Origin: Actinobacteria bacterium UBA2272
GTDB taxonomy: Bacteria > Actinomycetota > Coriobacteriia > Anaerosomatales > Anaerosomataceae
Length of the DNA stretch: 64,000 nt
Assembly: GCA_002347725.1 (NCBI GenBank)
Contig: DDXA01000004.1
Span: forward strand, 682,001 to 746,000
Reading direction: 5' to 3'
This document shows positions 1-8,480 of the stretch, piece after piece. Each line of letters begins with the position of its first letter. Positions within the stretch are counted from its first letter, which is position 1. A model generated the notes under the pieces. That model had not been told where the DNA came from. It saw only the letters and a program-made list of their open reading frames with translations, and ran no database searches. Position numbers and translations under genes: made by a program.

Positions 1-1326
1 GCGACCATCTTCCAGGCCGGAACGCGCATCTCGACCACCGTGCTGACGGAGGAGGGCGAGCGCGCGGTCGGGACGGTCATCTCGGACACGGTCCGCGCGG
101 CAACACTCGAGGGTGGAGAGACCTACCGCGGCGAGGCGTTCGTCGTGACCACCCGGTACCTGACGGCATACGAGCCGCTGCGTGATCCTGATGGGACCAT
201 CGTCGGTATGCTCTACGTTGGCGTCGACGAATCGCCGTTCTCCGCGGCCACTCGCGGATTTGCCCTCACATTCGGCGGTGTGATCCTTGCGGCCTTTCTC
301 CTCGCCCTCATCGGCGCAGTGAACGTGAGCAAGGCTCTCGCGCGCCCCCTGGCCGGGCTCGACGAGGCAGCCCAGACGGTTGCTTCCGGCGACCTTACCG
401 CCCAGGTGCCGACGACCGGCTACCGGGAGATCCGGGAACTCGGAAACGCATTCAACACGATGACCGGCGGACTGCGCAGCGTCATAGCGCAGGTGGAGGA
501 GTCGGTCATGCATCTCCGGTCAGTCTCGGCTGAGATCTCCGCGGCATCCCGCTCCTCGGCTGAACACGCCACGCATCAGGCGTCATCGGTGGCCCAGACC
601 ACGTCGACGCTCGAGGAACTCACCGCGAGCTTCCAGGCAGTCGCCGACGGCGCGCGACACGTTCTCGATGCTGCCGAGGACGCGCTCGAGTCGGCCCAGG
701 GCGGTGTCGCCACGGTCGATCGCGCGCACGAGGCGATGGGCGGTCTGGCGAGCGGCGCACACGACATGGCCCAGGCCGCCGACGCGATGACGGCTGTCGC
801 CGACGACATCACCGAGATGACCGGGATGATCGCAGGCATCGCCGAGCAGACGAAGATCCTCGCACTGAATGCGGCGATCGAAGCCGCGCGTGCGGGAGAG
901 GCCGGGAAGGGCTTCGCCGTCGTCTCGTCCGAGATCCGCGCTCTCGCGGACTCCGTCGGGCGCTCGGCCGGACGCATCTCAGAGCTCGTCTCCGGTATCC
1001 AGGTGGCAAGCGCGCGTCTGCGCGACGCGGCCGGCCATCAGGCCGTCCTGACCGAGGGGACCGTGGAGGCGAGCCGGGAGTCGCGGCAGACGTTCGGGTC
1101 GATCGTCCGGCAGATGGAGGAGACCGCAGCCGCCGCGCGTGAGATCGCCGAAGCGACAGTGCAACAGAAGCGCGCGTCAGACCAGCTTGTCGAGGCGATG
1201 CACCCGGTGAATGTGAGTTCCTCGGAGACCGCGGCCGCGGCACGTCAGCTCGCCGACTCGGCCGACTCGGTCGAGGTCGAGGCCGAGAGCCTGCTCGGGG
1301 TGCTCACCCGCTTCAAGACGCGCTGA
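1..1326 (+). CDS. Methyl-accepting chemotaxis protein (5' end cut)
   Basis: The frame is open from base 1, so the true start lies outside the window; about 441 residues are visible. The N-terminal part reads like the end of an extracellular Cache sensor ([25 protein letters not shown]). A single membrane segment follows at about residues 86-108, then a HAMP linker at about 110-163 and a long coiled-coil signalling domain. The signalling tip is canonical ([18 protein letters not shown], then [10 protein letters not shown]), which is the CheA/CheW contact site. By family it senses a small extracellular ligand and controls CheA kinase. No CheA, CheW or flagellar gene is in view. The ligand cannot be predicted. 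Confidence 0.93.
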   Translation, partial: ATIFQAGTRISTTVLTEEGERAVGTVISDTVRAATLEGGETYRGEAFVVTTRYLTAYEPLRDPDGTIVGMLYVGVDESPFSAATRGFALTFGGVILAAFLLALIGAVNVSKALARPLAGLDEAAQTVASGDLTAQVPTTGYREIRELGNAFNTMTGGLRSVIAQVEESVMHLRSVSAEISAASRSSAEHATHQASSVAQTTSTLEELTASFQAVADGARHVLDAAEDALESAQGGVATVDRAHEAMGGLASGAHDMAQAADAMTAVADDITEMTGMIAGIAEQTKILALNAAIEAARAGEAGKGFAVVSSEIRALADSVGRSAGRISELVSGIQVASARLRDAAGHQAVLTEGTVEASRESRQTFGSIVRQMEETAAAAREIAEATVQQKRASDQLVEAMHPVNVSSSETAAAARQLADSADSVEVEAESLLGVLTRFKTR

Positions 1327-1363
1327 CCGGGCGACCCGCCGCTCTCCCGGAGCGGGCTTGAGC

Positions 1364-2752
1364 CTAGACCGCCATCCCGGCCAATGCCGCGCGCGCCGCG
1401 ACAAGTCCACTTGCGCTGGACTGTACGAGCCCCCGCGTGACGCCCGCTCCATCGCCGACGGCGTAGAGCCCCGACACCTGCGTCTGCAGACTCGCGTCGA
1501 GCTCGAGTCTCGAGGAGTAGAATTTGACCTCGACGCCGTACAGCAACGTGTCATCGGCCGCTACACCCGGCGCGAGTGCGTCCATCGCGTCGAGGAAGTC
1601 GAGGATGTCGACGAGGTGACGATACGGTAGTACGAACGACAGGTCCCCGGGGGTCGCCCCCGGCATCGTCGGCTCCACGACCGACTGCGCGATCCGCTTC
1701 GCCGTCGAGCGTCGCCCCGCTCGAAGGTCACCGAGCCGCTGGACCAAGATGCCCTCGCCGAGCAGATTGGCCAGACGGGCGATCGAGGTGCCGTAGGTGA
1801 TCGGTTCCTGGAACGGATGGGTGAAGTGCTGGCTCACAAGAACGGCGAAGTTGGTGTTGCCGGTCTTGCGGTCCGCGTACGAGTGCCCGTTGACGGTGAT
1901 GATATCCCCGTAGCTCTCGGCAGTGACCGCACCGTACGGGTTCATGCAGAACGTGCGCACCTGATCGCCGAAACGACGCGAGTACTGGATGAGTTTCGCC
2001 TCGTAGAGGTGCTCGGTGAGCGGCTCCATCACCGGTGCGGGGACCTCCACACGAACGCCGATGTCGACCGCGTTGCTCACGAGCGAGATGCCGAGGGAGC
2101 GCGCCTGGGCAGCCAGCCAGTCGGCACCGTCACGACCAGGTGCGGCGATCACGACGTCCGATCTGACCTCGGTACCGTCGGCCAGCTCGACGCCGACGAC
2201 GTGGCCGGAGTCCACCACGATTCGCACGGCTCCGGTTCCCGTGCGCACCTCGACTCCGGCGGAAACGAGGTAGTCGTACATCGCCTGCAGGACCGCCGGT
2301 GAACGATCGCTCCCGATGTGACGCACGCGCATGGGAATGAGCCGCATGCCGGCAAGCGTCGCTGCTCGCACCAGGCGTTCCTCGGCCTCCGGCGAGGGCA
2401 CGTGCACCTCGGTCGTGGCGCCGAATTCGAGCCACAGCCGGTCGCTGTCGTCGATGAGACGCTCGAGCGCCTGCGTTCCAACGAACTCGCCGAGCCAGCC
2501 ACCAACGTCGGTGGAGAGCGTGAGCTTGCCGTCCGAAAACGCGCCGGCACCGCCCCAGCCGGTCATGATCGCGCACGTCGGACAGCTGATGCAGTGCGTC
2601 TGGCGCGCCGGACACGAGCGGCGATCGATCGGCTTTCCGCGTTCCACGATCAACACGGACAGGTCGGGACGGCTGCGGATCAGCTCGGTCGCGGCGAAGA
2701 TGCCCGCCGGACCGGCGCCGATGATGACCGCGTCGTAGCGCTCTCGGCCCAT
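1364..2752 (-). CDS. FAD-dependent dehydrogenase, COG2509 family
   Basis: 462 residues. The N-terminal dinucleotide-binding fold has GAGPAG at residues 12-17, followed by an acidic strand end (VERG). A Cys-rich stretch (CPARQTHCISCPTC) and the GWGGAGAFSDGKL segment are typical of the uncharacterised FAD-dependent dehydrogenases of COG2509. A second FAD contact is near the C-terminus (YAVGDGAGVTRG). A GAGGAGG-type ribosome site precedes the ATG. It follows dnaB on the same strand after a short gap but is probably functionally unrelated. The substrate is unknown; the family resembles flavoprotein reductases. Confidence 0.85.
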   Translation of the reverse strand: MGRERYDAVIIGAGPAGIFAATELIRSRPDLSVLIVERGKPIDRRSCPARQTHCISCPTCAIMTGWGGAGAFSDGKLTLSTDVGGWLGEFVGTQALERLIDDSDRLWLEFGATTEVHVPSPEAEERLVRAATLAGMRLIPMRVRHIGSDRSPAVLQAMYDYLVSAGVEVRTGTGAVRIVVDSGHVVGVELADGTEVRSDVVIAAPGRDGADWLAAQARSLGISLVSNAVDIGVRVEVPAPVMEPLTEHLYEAKLIQYSRRFGDQVRTFCMNPYGAVTAESYGDIITVNGHSYADRKTGNTNFAVLVSQHFTHPFQEPITYGTSIARLANLLGEGILVQRLGDLRAGRRSTAKRIAQSVVEPTMPGATPGDLSFVLPYRHLVDILDFLDAMDALAPGVAADDTLLYGVEVKFYSSRLELDASLQTQVSGLYAVGDGAGVTRGLVQSSASGLVAARAALAGMAV

Positions 2753-2791
2753 GTGCCCTCCTCAGCGTTCGCGGACACGCGAACGGGTGCC

Positions 2792-4153
2792 CTATGGGAC
2801 GTTGCTCGCCAGCGGCACGAACCGCGTGAAACGCTCGAGGTATGCGAGCTTGCAGTTGTCGATGGGTCCGTTGCGGTGCTTGGCGACGATGACCTCTGCC
2901 TCGCCCTTACCGGGCCGCCCGGGCTCCGCCTCGGCCGAAGGATCCGTGTTGCGATCGATGAACATGACTACGTCGGCATCCTGCTCGATCGCGCCCGATT
3001 CGCGCAAGTCGGAGAGTTGCGGCCGCTTGCTTGCCCGCTGCTCCACGGCACGCGAGAGCTGTGAGAGAGCAAGCACGGGGCAGTCGAGCTCCTTGGCCAG
3101 GATCTTGAGTCCCCGGGAGATCTCGGCGATCTCGACCTGCCGGTTCTCCGATCGGCGACCGTGCGGCTGCATGAGTTGAAGGTAGTCGACGATGATCAGC
3201 CCGTCGGGCTTGTCACGGAACAGGCGTCGCGCCTTGGCCCGGACCTCGAGGATCGAGATCGACGGCGTATCGTCCACCCACAGCGGCACCGAGCCGAGGC
3301 GGCCCATCGCCTGCATGATGAGCGGCCAGTCGCTGTCGGCCAGATGCCCCGTGCGCAGGTTCTGTGAGTCGATCCGTGCCTCGGCGCACAGTATGCGCTG
3401 AACCAGCTGTGCCGACGACATCTCGAGCGAGAACACCGCCGTGGGGTGCCCCGCCTTCGCGGCATTCACCGCGATGTTGAGGGCGAAGGCGGTCTTTCCG
3501 ACCGACGGCCGTGCGGCCAGGATGACGAGGTCCCCTTTGTGGAGGCCGGCCAGGATCTTGTCGAGATCCGGGAAGCCCGTGGGGACTCCCGTGATGTGGG
3601 CTTTGCGGTCGTAGAGCAGCTCGATCTGCTTGAATCCCTCGGTCATCAACTCGTCGAGCGCAAGGAAGTTGGATGACACCCGCTTGTTGGTGACGTTGAA
3701 GATGAGCTTCTCGGACTCCTCGACCACGGAGTCGATATCGTCGGGACTGCCGTAGCCGATCGCCTGGATACGGGTTGCCGCATCGATCAACTGCCGCAGC
3801 ATCGAGGTGCGCTTCACGATTCCGGCGTAGTACTCGGCGTTTGCAGCCGTAGGTACGGTGCCGGTGATGTCCAGCAGATACGGCTTGCCGCCCGCCGCGT
3901 CGATCTCTCCCGTGGACTCAAGACGAGCCGCGACCGTGATCTGATCGACAGCCTCACCGCGAAGGTGCAGGTGCTTGATGGCGGCGTAGATCTTGCGGTG
4001 AGGAGGCCGGTAGAAGTCCTCCTCCTCGACCATCGTCACGCAGTTCTCGACCGCGTCCACGGACAGGAACATGGAGCCGAGCAGCGACTGCTCGGCTTCC
4101 ACGTTATGCGGTGGCACTCGTTCCGCCAGAGCTCGTGCTCCGTCGTCGGCCAT
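2792..4153 (-). CDS. dnaB: Replicative DNA helicase DnaB
   Basis: 453 residues from the chosen ATG. An in-frame GTG 14 codons upstream exists, but AGGAG sits directly before the ATG at 4153. The N-terminal domain starts PPHNVEAEQSLLGSM, the usual DnaB opening. The RecA-like motor has Walker A (ARPSVGKTAF, about residue 215), Walker B (LIIVDYLQLM, about 320) and the family motif SQLSRAVEQR. No intein is present. DnaB is the hexameric fork helicase. A DciA-type helicase loader is encoded in the same window next to recF. It lies 60 bp downstream of rplI, a common bacterial order (rpsF-ssb-rpsR-rplI-dnaB). Confidence 0.97.
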   Translation of the reverse strand: MADDGARALAERVPPHNVEAEQSLLGSMFLSVDAVENCVTMVEEEDFYRPPHRKIYAAIKHLHLRGEAVDQITVAARLESTGEIDAAGGKPYLLDITGTVPTAANAEYYAGIVKRTSMLRQLIDAATRIQAIGYGSPDDIDSVVEESEKLIFNVTNKRVSSNFLALDELMTEGFKQIELLYDRKAHITGVPTGFPDLDKILAGLHKGDLVILAARPSVGKTAFALNIAVNAAKAGHPTAVFSLEMSSAQLVQRILCAEARIDSQNLRTGHLADSDWPLIMQAMGRLGSVPLWVDDTPSISILEVRAKARRLFRDKPDGLIIVDYLQLMQPHGRRSENRQVEIAEISRGLKILAKELDCPVLALSQLSRAVEQRASKRPQLSDLRESGAIEQDADVVMFIDRNTDPSAEAEPGRPGKGEAEVIVAKHRNGPIDNCKLAYLERFTRFVPLASNVP

Positions 4154-4216
4154 AGTCGCTCCTGTCATGTGCACGAGGGGCCGGGTCTCCGGCACCTGCG
4201 CGCCCGCTTGGCGATC

Positions 4217-4834
4217 CTACGCGTCGGCGTCAACGTCCTCGGCTTCGGCCTCGGCCTCGAGCACGTCGTCGGCTGCCGTGATCTCGTCCACCACGTCTTC
4301 AGCATCGTCGGCAGCTGCCTCGTCAGCAGCGGCCTCCGCTACCGGCTCGATGACCTCGGCCGGAACGGCCGCCGGGACCAGCACGCCGCCGAGCGGCACC
4401 ACGCTGAGAACCAGCGATGCGGTCACATCCTGATAGATCCGAACGTCGATCTCGTGCTGACCGACCGTCTTGATGTGACCGTGAAGATCGAGGCGCTTGC
4501 GATCGACCTCGATGCCGAACTGCGCGGAGAGCGCATCTGCAACCATACCTGCGGTGACCGAACCGAACAGCTTTCCTGCTTCTCCGGCCTTAGCCTCGAT
4601 CACGACGGTCTTGCCGGTGATCTGCGAGACAAGACCCTCAGCCTCGGCGCGCTTGGCCGCTTCACGCTTCTCGATGTTGTGCATCCGAGCCTCGAGCTGC
4701 TTGAGGTTCCCGCGCGTGGCCTCGATGGCCATCTTGCGCGGCAGTAGGTAGTTGGCGGCGAAGCCGCGGGCGACCTCGATCACATCGCCCTCTGTGCCCC
4801 GTCCCTTCACGTCTGTCAAAAGGATGACCTTCAT
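4217..4834 (-). CDS. rplI: 50S ribosomal protein L9 with acidic tail
   Basis: 205 residues. The first ~150 match L9: MKVILLTDVKGRG start, GFAANYLLPRKMA, a long connecting helix, and a C-terminal domain (LFGSVTAGMVADAL, HIKTVGQHEIDVRI). L9 is normally about 150 residues. Here an extra ~50-residue tail made almost only of Ala, Glu, Asp and Val follows. The tail is in frame with no interruption, so it looks like a genuine extension rather than a frameshift. AGGAG precedes the ATG. Part of the rpsF-ssb-rpsR-DUF2232-rplI-dnaB cluster. Confidence 0.95.
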   Translation of the reverse strand: MKVILLTDVKGRGTEGDVIEVARGFAANYLLPRKMAIEATRGNLKQLEARMHNIEKREAAKRAEAEGLVSQITGKTVVIEAKAGEAGKLFGSVTAGMVADALSAQFGIEVDRKRLDLHGHIKTVGQHEIDVRIYQDVTASLVLSVVPLGGVLVPAAVPAEVIEPVAEAAADEAAADDAEDVVDEITAADDVLEAEAEAEDVDADA

Positions 4835-4893
4835 CGTATCTCCTCGTCATTTCGCGCCGCCCCGTCGATCACGACGGCGCGGTGACACTCACT

Positions 4894-5907
4894 TTAGTCC
4901 GTGTCCGAAGGTGTCTCAACAGCCTCCGGAGTCGATCCGTCACGCGGCAGCCGCCGCATGTTCAACCATACGTCCGCCAATCCCGTCAGGCTCACGAGCG
5001 GAAGCAGTGCCTCGGTCACGCCGAGTAGAGCGTACCCGAGCGCTCGAGTCGTCCGCGAGAAGCCGGCCCGTTCGTACAACCCCGCGAAGACGGCTATGCC
5101 CTGCAGGAAGAACACCCAGCGCGCCACGATCAGCACGTTCATGCCTGTCACCTCGAGCGCCGGACCGATCGCAGCGGGGATGCGACCCGCCGCAAGCAAC
5201 GCTATCGCGACGATCGGCAACACCGCCACCCGCGGATCGAGATCGAGTCGGGCCAACGGCGGGATCGGACGCACCGTCGCCCCGCGGCGGACGCCTGCCC
5301 GACCCACGATGGCAGCCACGAGCACAGCAGCGAACGCGTTCATCGATACGAGCAGACCCGGCCACGACGCCGCGAGCGCGTCCTCCATCTCGATGAGCGC
5401 ACCCGTCTGGGCAGCCACCTCGGCGATCACAGCGCCGATGAGTGCCGGCACCGTCTGTCCCGCCATCGCAGCGAACGACAGCAGGACCGCGGCCTGCATA
5501 GCACTCAGTGCAAGTGCCGCGATCGCTGTCGCCCTGAGCGGCGAGCCCGAACGCATCAGGACAACCATGCCGGGACCGACCAACGCGAGCGACGCCACGG
5601 TCAGCGCAGTGAACACGTACGGTCCCGCTCCGCCGACCACAGACCCGGTGAGCGGCAGGACGATCACATACACGTTCGCCTGGTGGGCTACCAAGCCGGT
5701 CAGCGCCCCGGCGACAGTCGCCACCATGAGCGCGAGGACCGTTCGGTTCCCGTAGACGAGCGCCGCCAGCCCGCCAGCGGCGATCGGCAGGCCTATGACA
5801 GGGTGCAGCAGAACCATCGACAGAGAGCCGATGGTCGCGCCAAGCGCGAACCTTGCGGTCTGAGCGACTCCGAGTCGCTCGCCGCTGCTACCTGCGCCCT
5901 TTGCCAT
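4894..5907 (-). CDS. DUF2232 (YybS-like) integral membrane protein
   Basis: 337 residues with about eight hydrophobic segments from residue 20 to the end, and a short polar N-terminus. Its position between rpsR and rplI and its membrane layout match the DUF2232/YybS family, whose role is unknown. The start overlaps the end of rpsR by 20 bp, so the two are almost certainly co-translated. The C-terminal ~20 residues are acidic. It may be a transporter-like or S-component-like protein, but no binding residues can be named. Confidence 0.8.
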   Translation of the reverse strand: MAKGAGSSGERLGVAQTARFALGATIGSLSMVLLHPVIGLPIAAGGLAALVYGNRTVLALMVATVAGALTGLVAHQANVYVIVLPLTGSVVGGAGPYVFTALTVASLALVGPGMVVLMRSGSPLRATAIAALALSAMQAAVLLSFAAMAGQTVPALIGAVIAEVAAQTGALIEMEDALAASWPGLLVSMNAFAAVLVAAIVGRAGVRRGATVRPIPPLARLDLDPRVAVLPIVAIALLAAGRIPAAIGPALEVTGMNVLIVARWVFFLQGIAVFAGLYERAGFSRTTRALGYALLGVTEALLPLVSLTGLADVWLNMRRLPRDGSTPEAVETPSDTD

Positions 5908-6151
5908 CGACCTTGTTGCTCACGACCGGGACCGTGTACGGGACGAGCGCCATCTCACGAGCGCGCTTGACCGCGGTCGAGAGCTGGTGCTGATGCTGCG
6001 CGCAGTTGCCCGAGACACGACGAGGCTTGATCTTGCCGCGGTCGGTCATGTACTTGCGGAGCATGTTCACGTCTTTGTAGTCGATGTACTCGGTCTTGTC
6101 CTTGCAGAACGCGCAGTAACGGCGCTTCGGCTTCCTCGAGTAATCACTCAT
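5888..6151 (-). CDS. rpsR: 30S ribosomal protein S18
   Basis: 87 residues. The S18 core is clear: [54 protein letters not shown]. The Cys residues in CAFC and NCAQH indicate a zinc-binding (C+) S18 type. S18 binds S6 on the platform of the 30S subunit. It is downstream of ssb and overlaps the DUF2232 gene. A GGAGGT-type ribosome site precedes the ATG. Confidence 0.96.
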   Translation of the reverse strand: MSDYSRKPKRRYCAFCKDKTEYIDYKDVNMLRKYMTDRGKIKPRRVSGNCAQHQHQLSTAVKRAREMALVPYTVPVVSNKVDGKGRR

Positions 6152-6197
6152 GCACGTACCTCCTTCCAGTACCCCTGCGGGGTCGGTGTGTGTCCGC

Positions 6198-6218
6198 CGG
6201 GCGGGAGGGGCCCGCCCG
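6198..6218 (-). terminator. GC hairpin between ssb and rpsR
   Basis: An 8-bp perfect inverted repeat (CGGGCGGG, 5-nt loop, CCCGCCCG) in the ssb-rpsR gap. There is no U-run, so it may be an attenuator or mRNA-stabilising hairpin rather than a full terminator. Confidence 0.4.
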
Positions 6219-6232
6219 CGGTGTCAGTTCAA

Positions 6233-6661
6233 TTAGAACGGGATCTCTTCTCCGCCCGAATCGTCGGCGCCTGAGGCTGCAGGGGCCGAGGTGGGGGCGC
6301 TGTAGCCGCCGGAGCCGCCGTCGCGAGACGAAAGGAACTCGATCTCATCGGCCACGACCTCGAGCTTTGAGCGCTTCTCACCCTGCTGGTTCTCCCACTG
6401 GCTCCACCGGAGCTTGCCCTCAATGGCGACCTTCATGCCTTTGGAGAGAAATCGCGTGAGCGCCTCGGCGCGCGCGCCGAAGACCGTGACGTCCACGAAG
6501 TTGGGGAACTCTTCCCACTCGCCCGTCTGCTGGTTCTTGCGCCGATCATTGACCGCCACTCCCAGCTTGAGCACGCTCATACCGCTGCCCGTCGCCTTGA
6601 GCTCGGGGTCCCGCGTCAGGTTTCCGGAGATCACCACTCTGTTGATACTCATCTGTGCCAC
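6233..6661 (-). CDS. ssb: Single-stranded DNA-binding protein
   Basis: 142 residues. The OB fold occupies residues 1-110 (INRVVISGNLTRDPELK, FVDVTVFGARAE, GMKVAIEGKLRW). A short Gly/Ser-rich linker leads to the acidic tip DDSGGEEIPF. This tip is the conserved hook that recruits DNA repair and replication proteins. It lies between rpsF and rpsR, the standard order. It supports replication and AddAB/RecF repair, both encoded in this window. Confidence 0.97.
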   Translation of the reverse strand: MAQMSINRVVISGNLTRDPELKATGSGMSVLKLGVAVNDRRKNQQTGEWEEFPNFVDVTVFGARAEALTRFLSKGMKVAIEGKLRWSQWENQQGEKRSKLEVVADEIEFLSSRDGGSGGYSAPTSAPAASGADDSGGEEIPF

Positions 6662-6712
6662 CTCACTCGTTGATACCGGTCGTTGCAGCCCGATCAGCCA
6701 CAGGTGCCGCGG

Positions 6713-7006
6713 CTAGGCCAGATCGTCACGTCGGACGATCATGAAGCGGAGTACCTGATCGGTGATGTGCAGGACGCGGTCGAGCTCGGCGACAGTAGCG
6801 GTACCGGCGTGAAAGAGGATCACCTGATAGTCGCCCTCTTCTGTATGGGCGATCTCATGGGCAAGGCGACGCTTGCCCCAGACTTCCTCGGAATCGACCG
6901 TGCCGCCCTCGGCAGTGACGATGCCCCGGACCTTGGTCAGGACACCTTCCCGCGCCTCGTCTTCGAGGTTGGGGCGCATGATGAGCATGAGTTCATAAGC
7001 CTTCAA
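6713..7006 (-). CDS. rpsF: 30S ribosomal protein S6 (TTG start)
   Basis: 97 residues if translation starts at the TTG at 7006, giving KAYELMLIMRP as the N-terminus. GGGAGGTG lies 5 nt upstream of that TTG. Longer in-frame extensions upstream run into the promoter and have no S6 similarity. The S6 fold is recognisable (EEVWGKRRLAHEI, GDYQVILFHAG, LRFMIVRRDDLA). S6 pairs with S18, encoded two genes downstream. First gene of the rpsF-ssb-rpsR-DUF2232-rplI-dnaB cluster. Confidence 0.93.
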   Translation of the reverse strand: MKAYELMLIMRPNLEDEAREGVLTKVRGIVTAEGGTVDSEEVWGKRRLAHEIAHTEEGDYQVILFHAGTATVAELDRVLHITDQVLRFMIVRRDDLA

Positions 7007-7082
7007 CTTTTCACCTCCCTTGGACTGATGCGGCCCCGGGACATGTGAAGGCTCTGCCCGGAGCAGGAAATGAAGCTTCCGA

Positions 7083-7111
7083 AGTGTACCAGAGGCCCGA
7101 CCGGCCCACAA
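7083..7111 (-). promoter_or_regulatory. Candidate rpsF operon promoter
   Basis: On the minus strand, -35 TTGTGG (7106-7111), a 17-bp spacer and -10 TACACT (7083-7088). The predicted transcript has a leader of about 70 nt before the TTG start, with room for an S6:S18-type autoregulatory structure, which I could not confirm by eye. Confidence 0.55.
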
Positions 7112-7154
7112 CACACGTAATACCCCACCGCTCTGACACACTTCGGACTTCCCG

Positions 7155-8144
7155 TCATCGTGCGAACACCCGCTCCCTGCGCTGCCGCAGGATGAGACCT
7201 GCGCCGACGGTCCCACACCCACAGACCGCTAAGACAACCGTCCCGCGACCAGGCGGAGTCACCTGGGGGAGCCGAAGCGCGCTTCCTCGCGCCCCGGGCG
7301 CCGCCGAGATGAGCGCGGAGTCTCCGACGATGCCCGCGTCTTCGGGCAGCTGATGTCGTAGCACCCCTGAGCGCAGCCCGGCGGGTCCGACGCGAATCCG
7401 AGAATCCTGAACGCTGACGGAATCGTGCACGAGCGTGACCCCCGAATCAGCCTGCCCGGAAACGGGGATCCCCTCATCCGCGACAGTGACGGCTTCTTGC
7501 GCGTGGCCGGAAGCCACGCGTACAGGCTGACGCACGGGGTCTGCGGTGACGCTGTCGCTCGGCGTGTCCACGACCGGGTCCATAACGGCCGCAGGTGCCG
7601 AGGCTGCCGGGGGCTCGCCATCGGGTTCGTCAGGCGCGGGCTCCGACGACGGGACGGTCGGCGCCACCGCATCCACGGTCGGCATGAGTCCGGTGGGGTC
7701 GAGATAGACCTCACCTCTCCTCAACCCGAGGTGCAGGTGCGACGTGGGGTTGGAGTCATCGCCTGTGGCGGCCACGGTCCCGACCGTCTCGCCGGCGGCA
7801 AGCTCATCGCCAGCGGCCACGAACACCTCGGCGAGCGGCAGCAGGCTCACGCGCAGTCCGTCGGCCATCTCCACCGTGACGGCGCCGCACGTCCCGCCGC
7901 CATCGGCAGGCACGCGACCGGCGAACGTCACGTGCCCCGCAGCCGGGACACGGGCATCGGCGCCCGGCCGCGCGGACACGTCGACGCCGCGATGCGTACC
8001 TCCGGGATACGGCTCGCCGAACGCCGTGATGATCGCGCCTCCGGCCACGGGCGCCACCCACACCGTCCCGTACGCGCCAGCAGCGGACGACAGGATCACA
8101 CACACCAACAACAACACTCCGAGAGCCGATCGCCGAACAGCCAT
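7155..8144 (-). CDS. Membrane-anchored M23 peptidoglycan peptidase, SOS-controlled
   Basis: 329 residues from the ATG at 8144, which has GAGAGGAG 5 nt upstream; an upstream in-frame start at 8282 would cross the promoter. An N-terminal signal/anchor (residues ~6-24) is followed by an M23 LytM-type domain. Zinc-ligand motifs are THRGVDV and SHLHLG. A Pro/Ala/Glu-rich linker and then a C-terminal hydrophobic segment (TVVLAVCGCGTVGAGLIL) and basic tail follow. By family it cuts peptide cross-links in peptidoglycan, outside the membrane. Directly upstream lies a perfect SOS box over the promoter, so I infer induction by DNA damage, perhaps acting on division or the septum. It could also be a degenerate regulator of other hydrolases, although its zinc residues look intact. 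Confidence 0.85.
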   Translation of the reverse strand: MAVRRSALGVLLLVCVILSSAAGAYGTVWVAPVAGGAIITAFGEPYPGGTHRGVDVSARPGADARVPAAGHVTFAGRVPADGGGTCGAVTVEMADGLRVSLLPLAEVFVAAGDELAAGETVGTVAATGDDSNPTSHLHLGLRRGEVYLDPTGLMPTVDAVAPTVPSSEPAPDEPDGEPPAASAPAAVMDPVVDTPSDSVTADPVRQPVRVASGHAQEAVTVADEGIPVSGQADSGVTLVHDSVSVQDSRIRVGPAGLRSGVLRHQLPEDAGIVGDSALISAAPGARGSALRLPQVTPPGRGTVVLAVCGCGTVGAGLILRQRRERVFAR

Positions 8145-8188
8145 GACCGCTCCTCTCCGTGTGCCGCAAGAGAGGGGGTCGCGGCGCA

Positions 8189-8204
8189 TCGAACCTATGT
8201 TCGA
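8189..8204 (-). promoter_or_regulatory. SOS (LexA) box
   Basis: TCGAACCTATGTTCGA is a perfect 16-bp dyad of the Gram-positive/actinobacterial form CGAAC-N4-GTTCG. It covers about -5 to +11 relative to the transcription start predicted from the promoter below, the expected position for a repressor. Confidence 0.8.
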
Positions 8205-8205
8205 C

Positions 8206-8235
8206 ATAGTAGAGGCCACGTCGCGCGCACGCCAA
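8206..8235 (-). promoter_or_regulatory. Promoter of the M23 peptidase gene
   Basis: On the minus strand, -35 TTGGCG (8230-8235), an 18-bp spacer and -10 TACTAT (8206-8211). It directly abuts the SOS box. The predicted start is near 8199, giving a ~54-nt leader. Confidence 0.6.
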
Positions 8236-8286
8236 CCACTACATCGACAGACGGCGGGATGGGCGGACAGGCGGCACAACATGACG

Positions 8287-8310
8287 ACAGGGGCCCTGCG
8301 GGGCCCCTGT
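8287..8310 (-). terminator. Hairpin after tRNA-Gly
   Basis: Perfect 10-bp stem (ACAGGGGCCC / GGGCCCCTGT) with a TGCG loop, starting 10 bp past the tRNA 3' end. There is no clear U-run, but the position suggests transcription termination. Confidence 0.6.
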
Positions 8311-8320
8311 CAGATCCTTC

Positions 8321-8395
8321 TGGAGCGGGTGACCGGGCTCGAACCGGCGACACTCGGCTTGGGAAGCCGATGCTCTACCACTGAGCTACACCCGC
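8321..8395 (-). tRNA. tRNA-Gly (anticodon CCC)
   Basis: The minus strand gives a full cloverleaf. The acceptor stem GCGGGTG pairs perfectly with CACCCGC. The D-arm is GTAGCTCAGTGGTAGAGC, the anticodon loop is TTCCCAA within a TCGGC/GCCGA stem, and the T-arm contains GGTTCGAACC. The discriminator is U, as expected for glycine, and the CCA tail is encoded. It reads GGG codons, which matter in this GC-rich genome. Confidence 0.96.
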
Positions 8396-8480
8396 AACGC
8401 GCCTGCATAGTGTAGGACACCCTCGAAGCGGCGAGCAAATCGACGCTGCACCGTGAGCATCGGCGCTCTCTATCGGGGCG

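Noticed and set aside
2792..4153. Intein in DnaB
   Set aside because: The Walker A and later motifs are continuous and the length is normal.
7007..7222. N-terminal extension of S6 starting at 7222
   Set aside because: It crosses the promoter at 7083-7111; the TTG at 7006 has a strong ribosome site and gives a normal S6 length.
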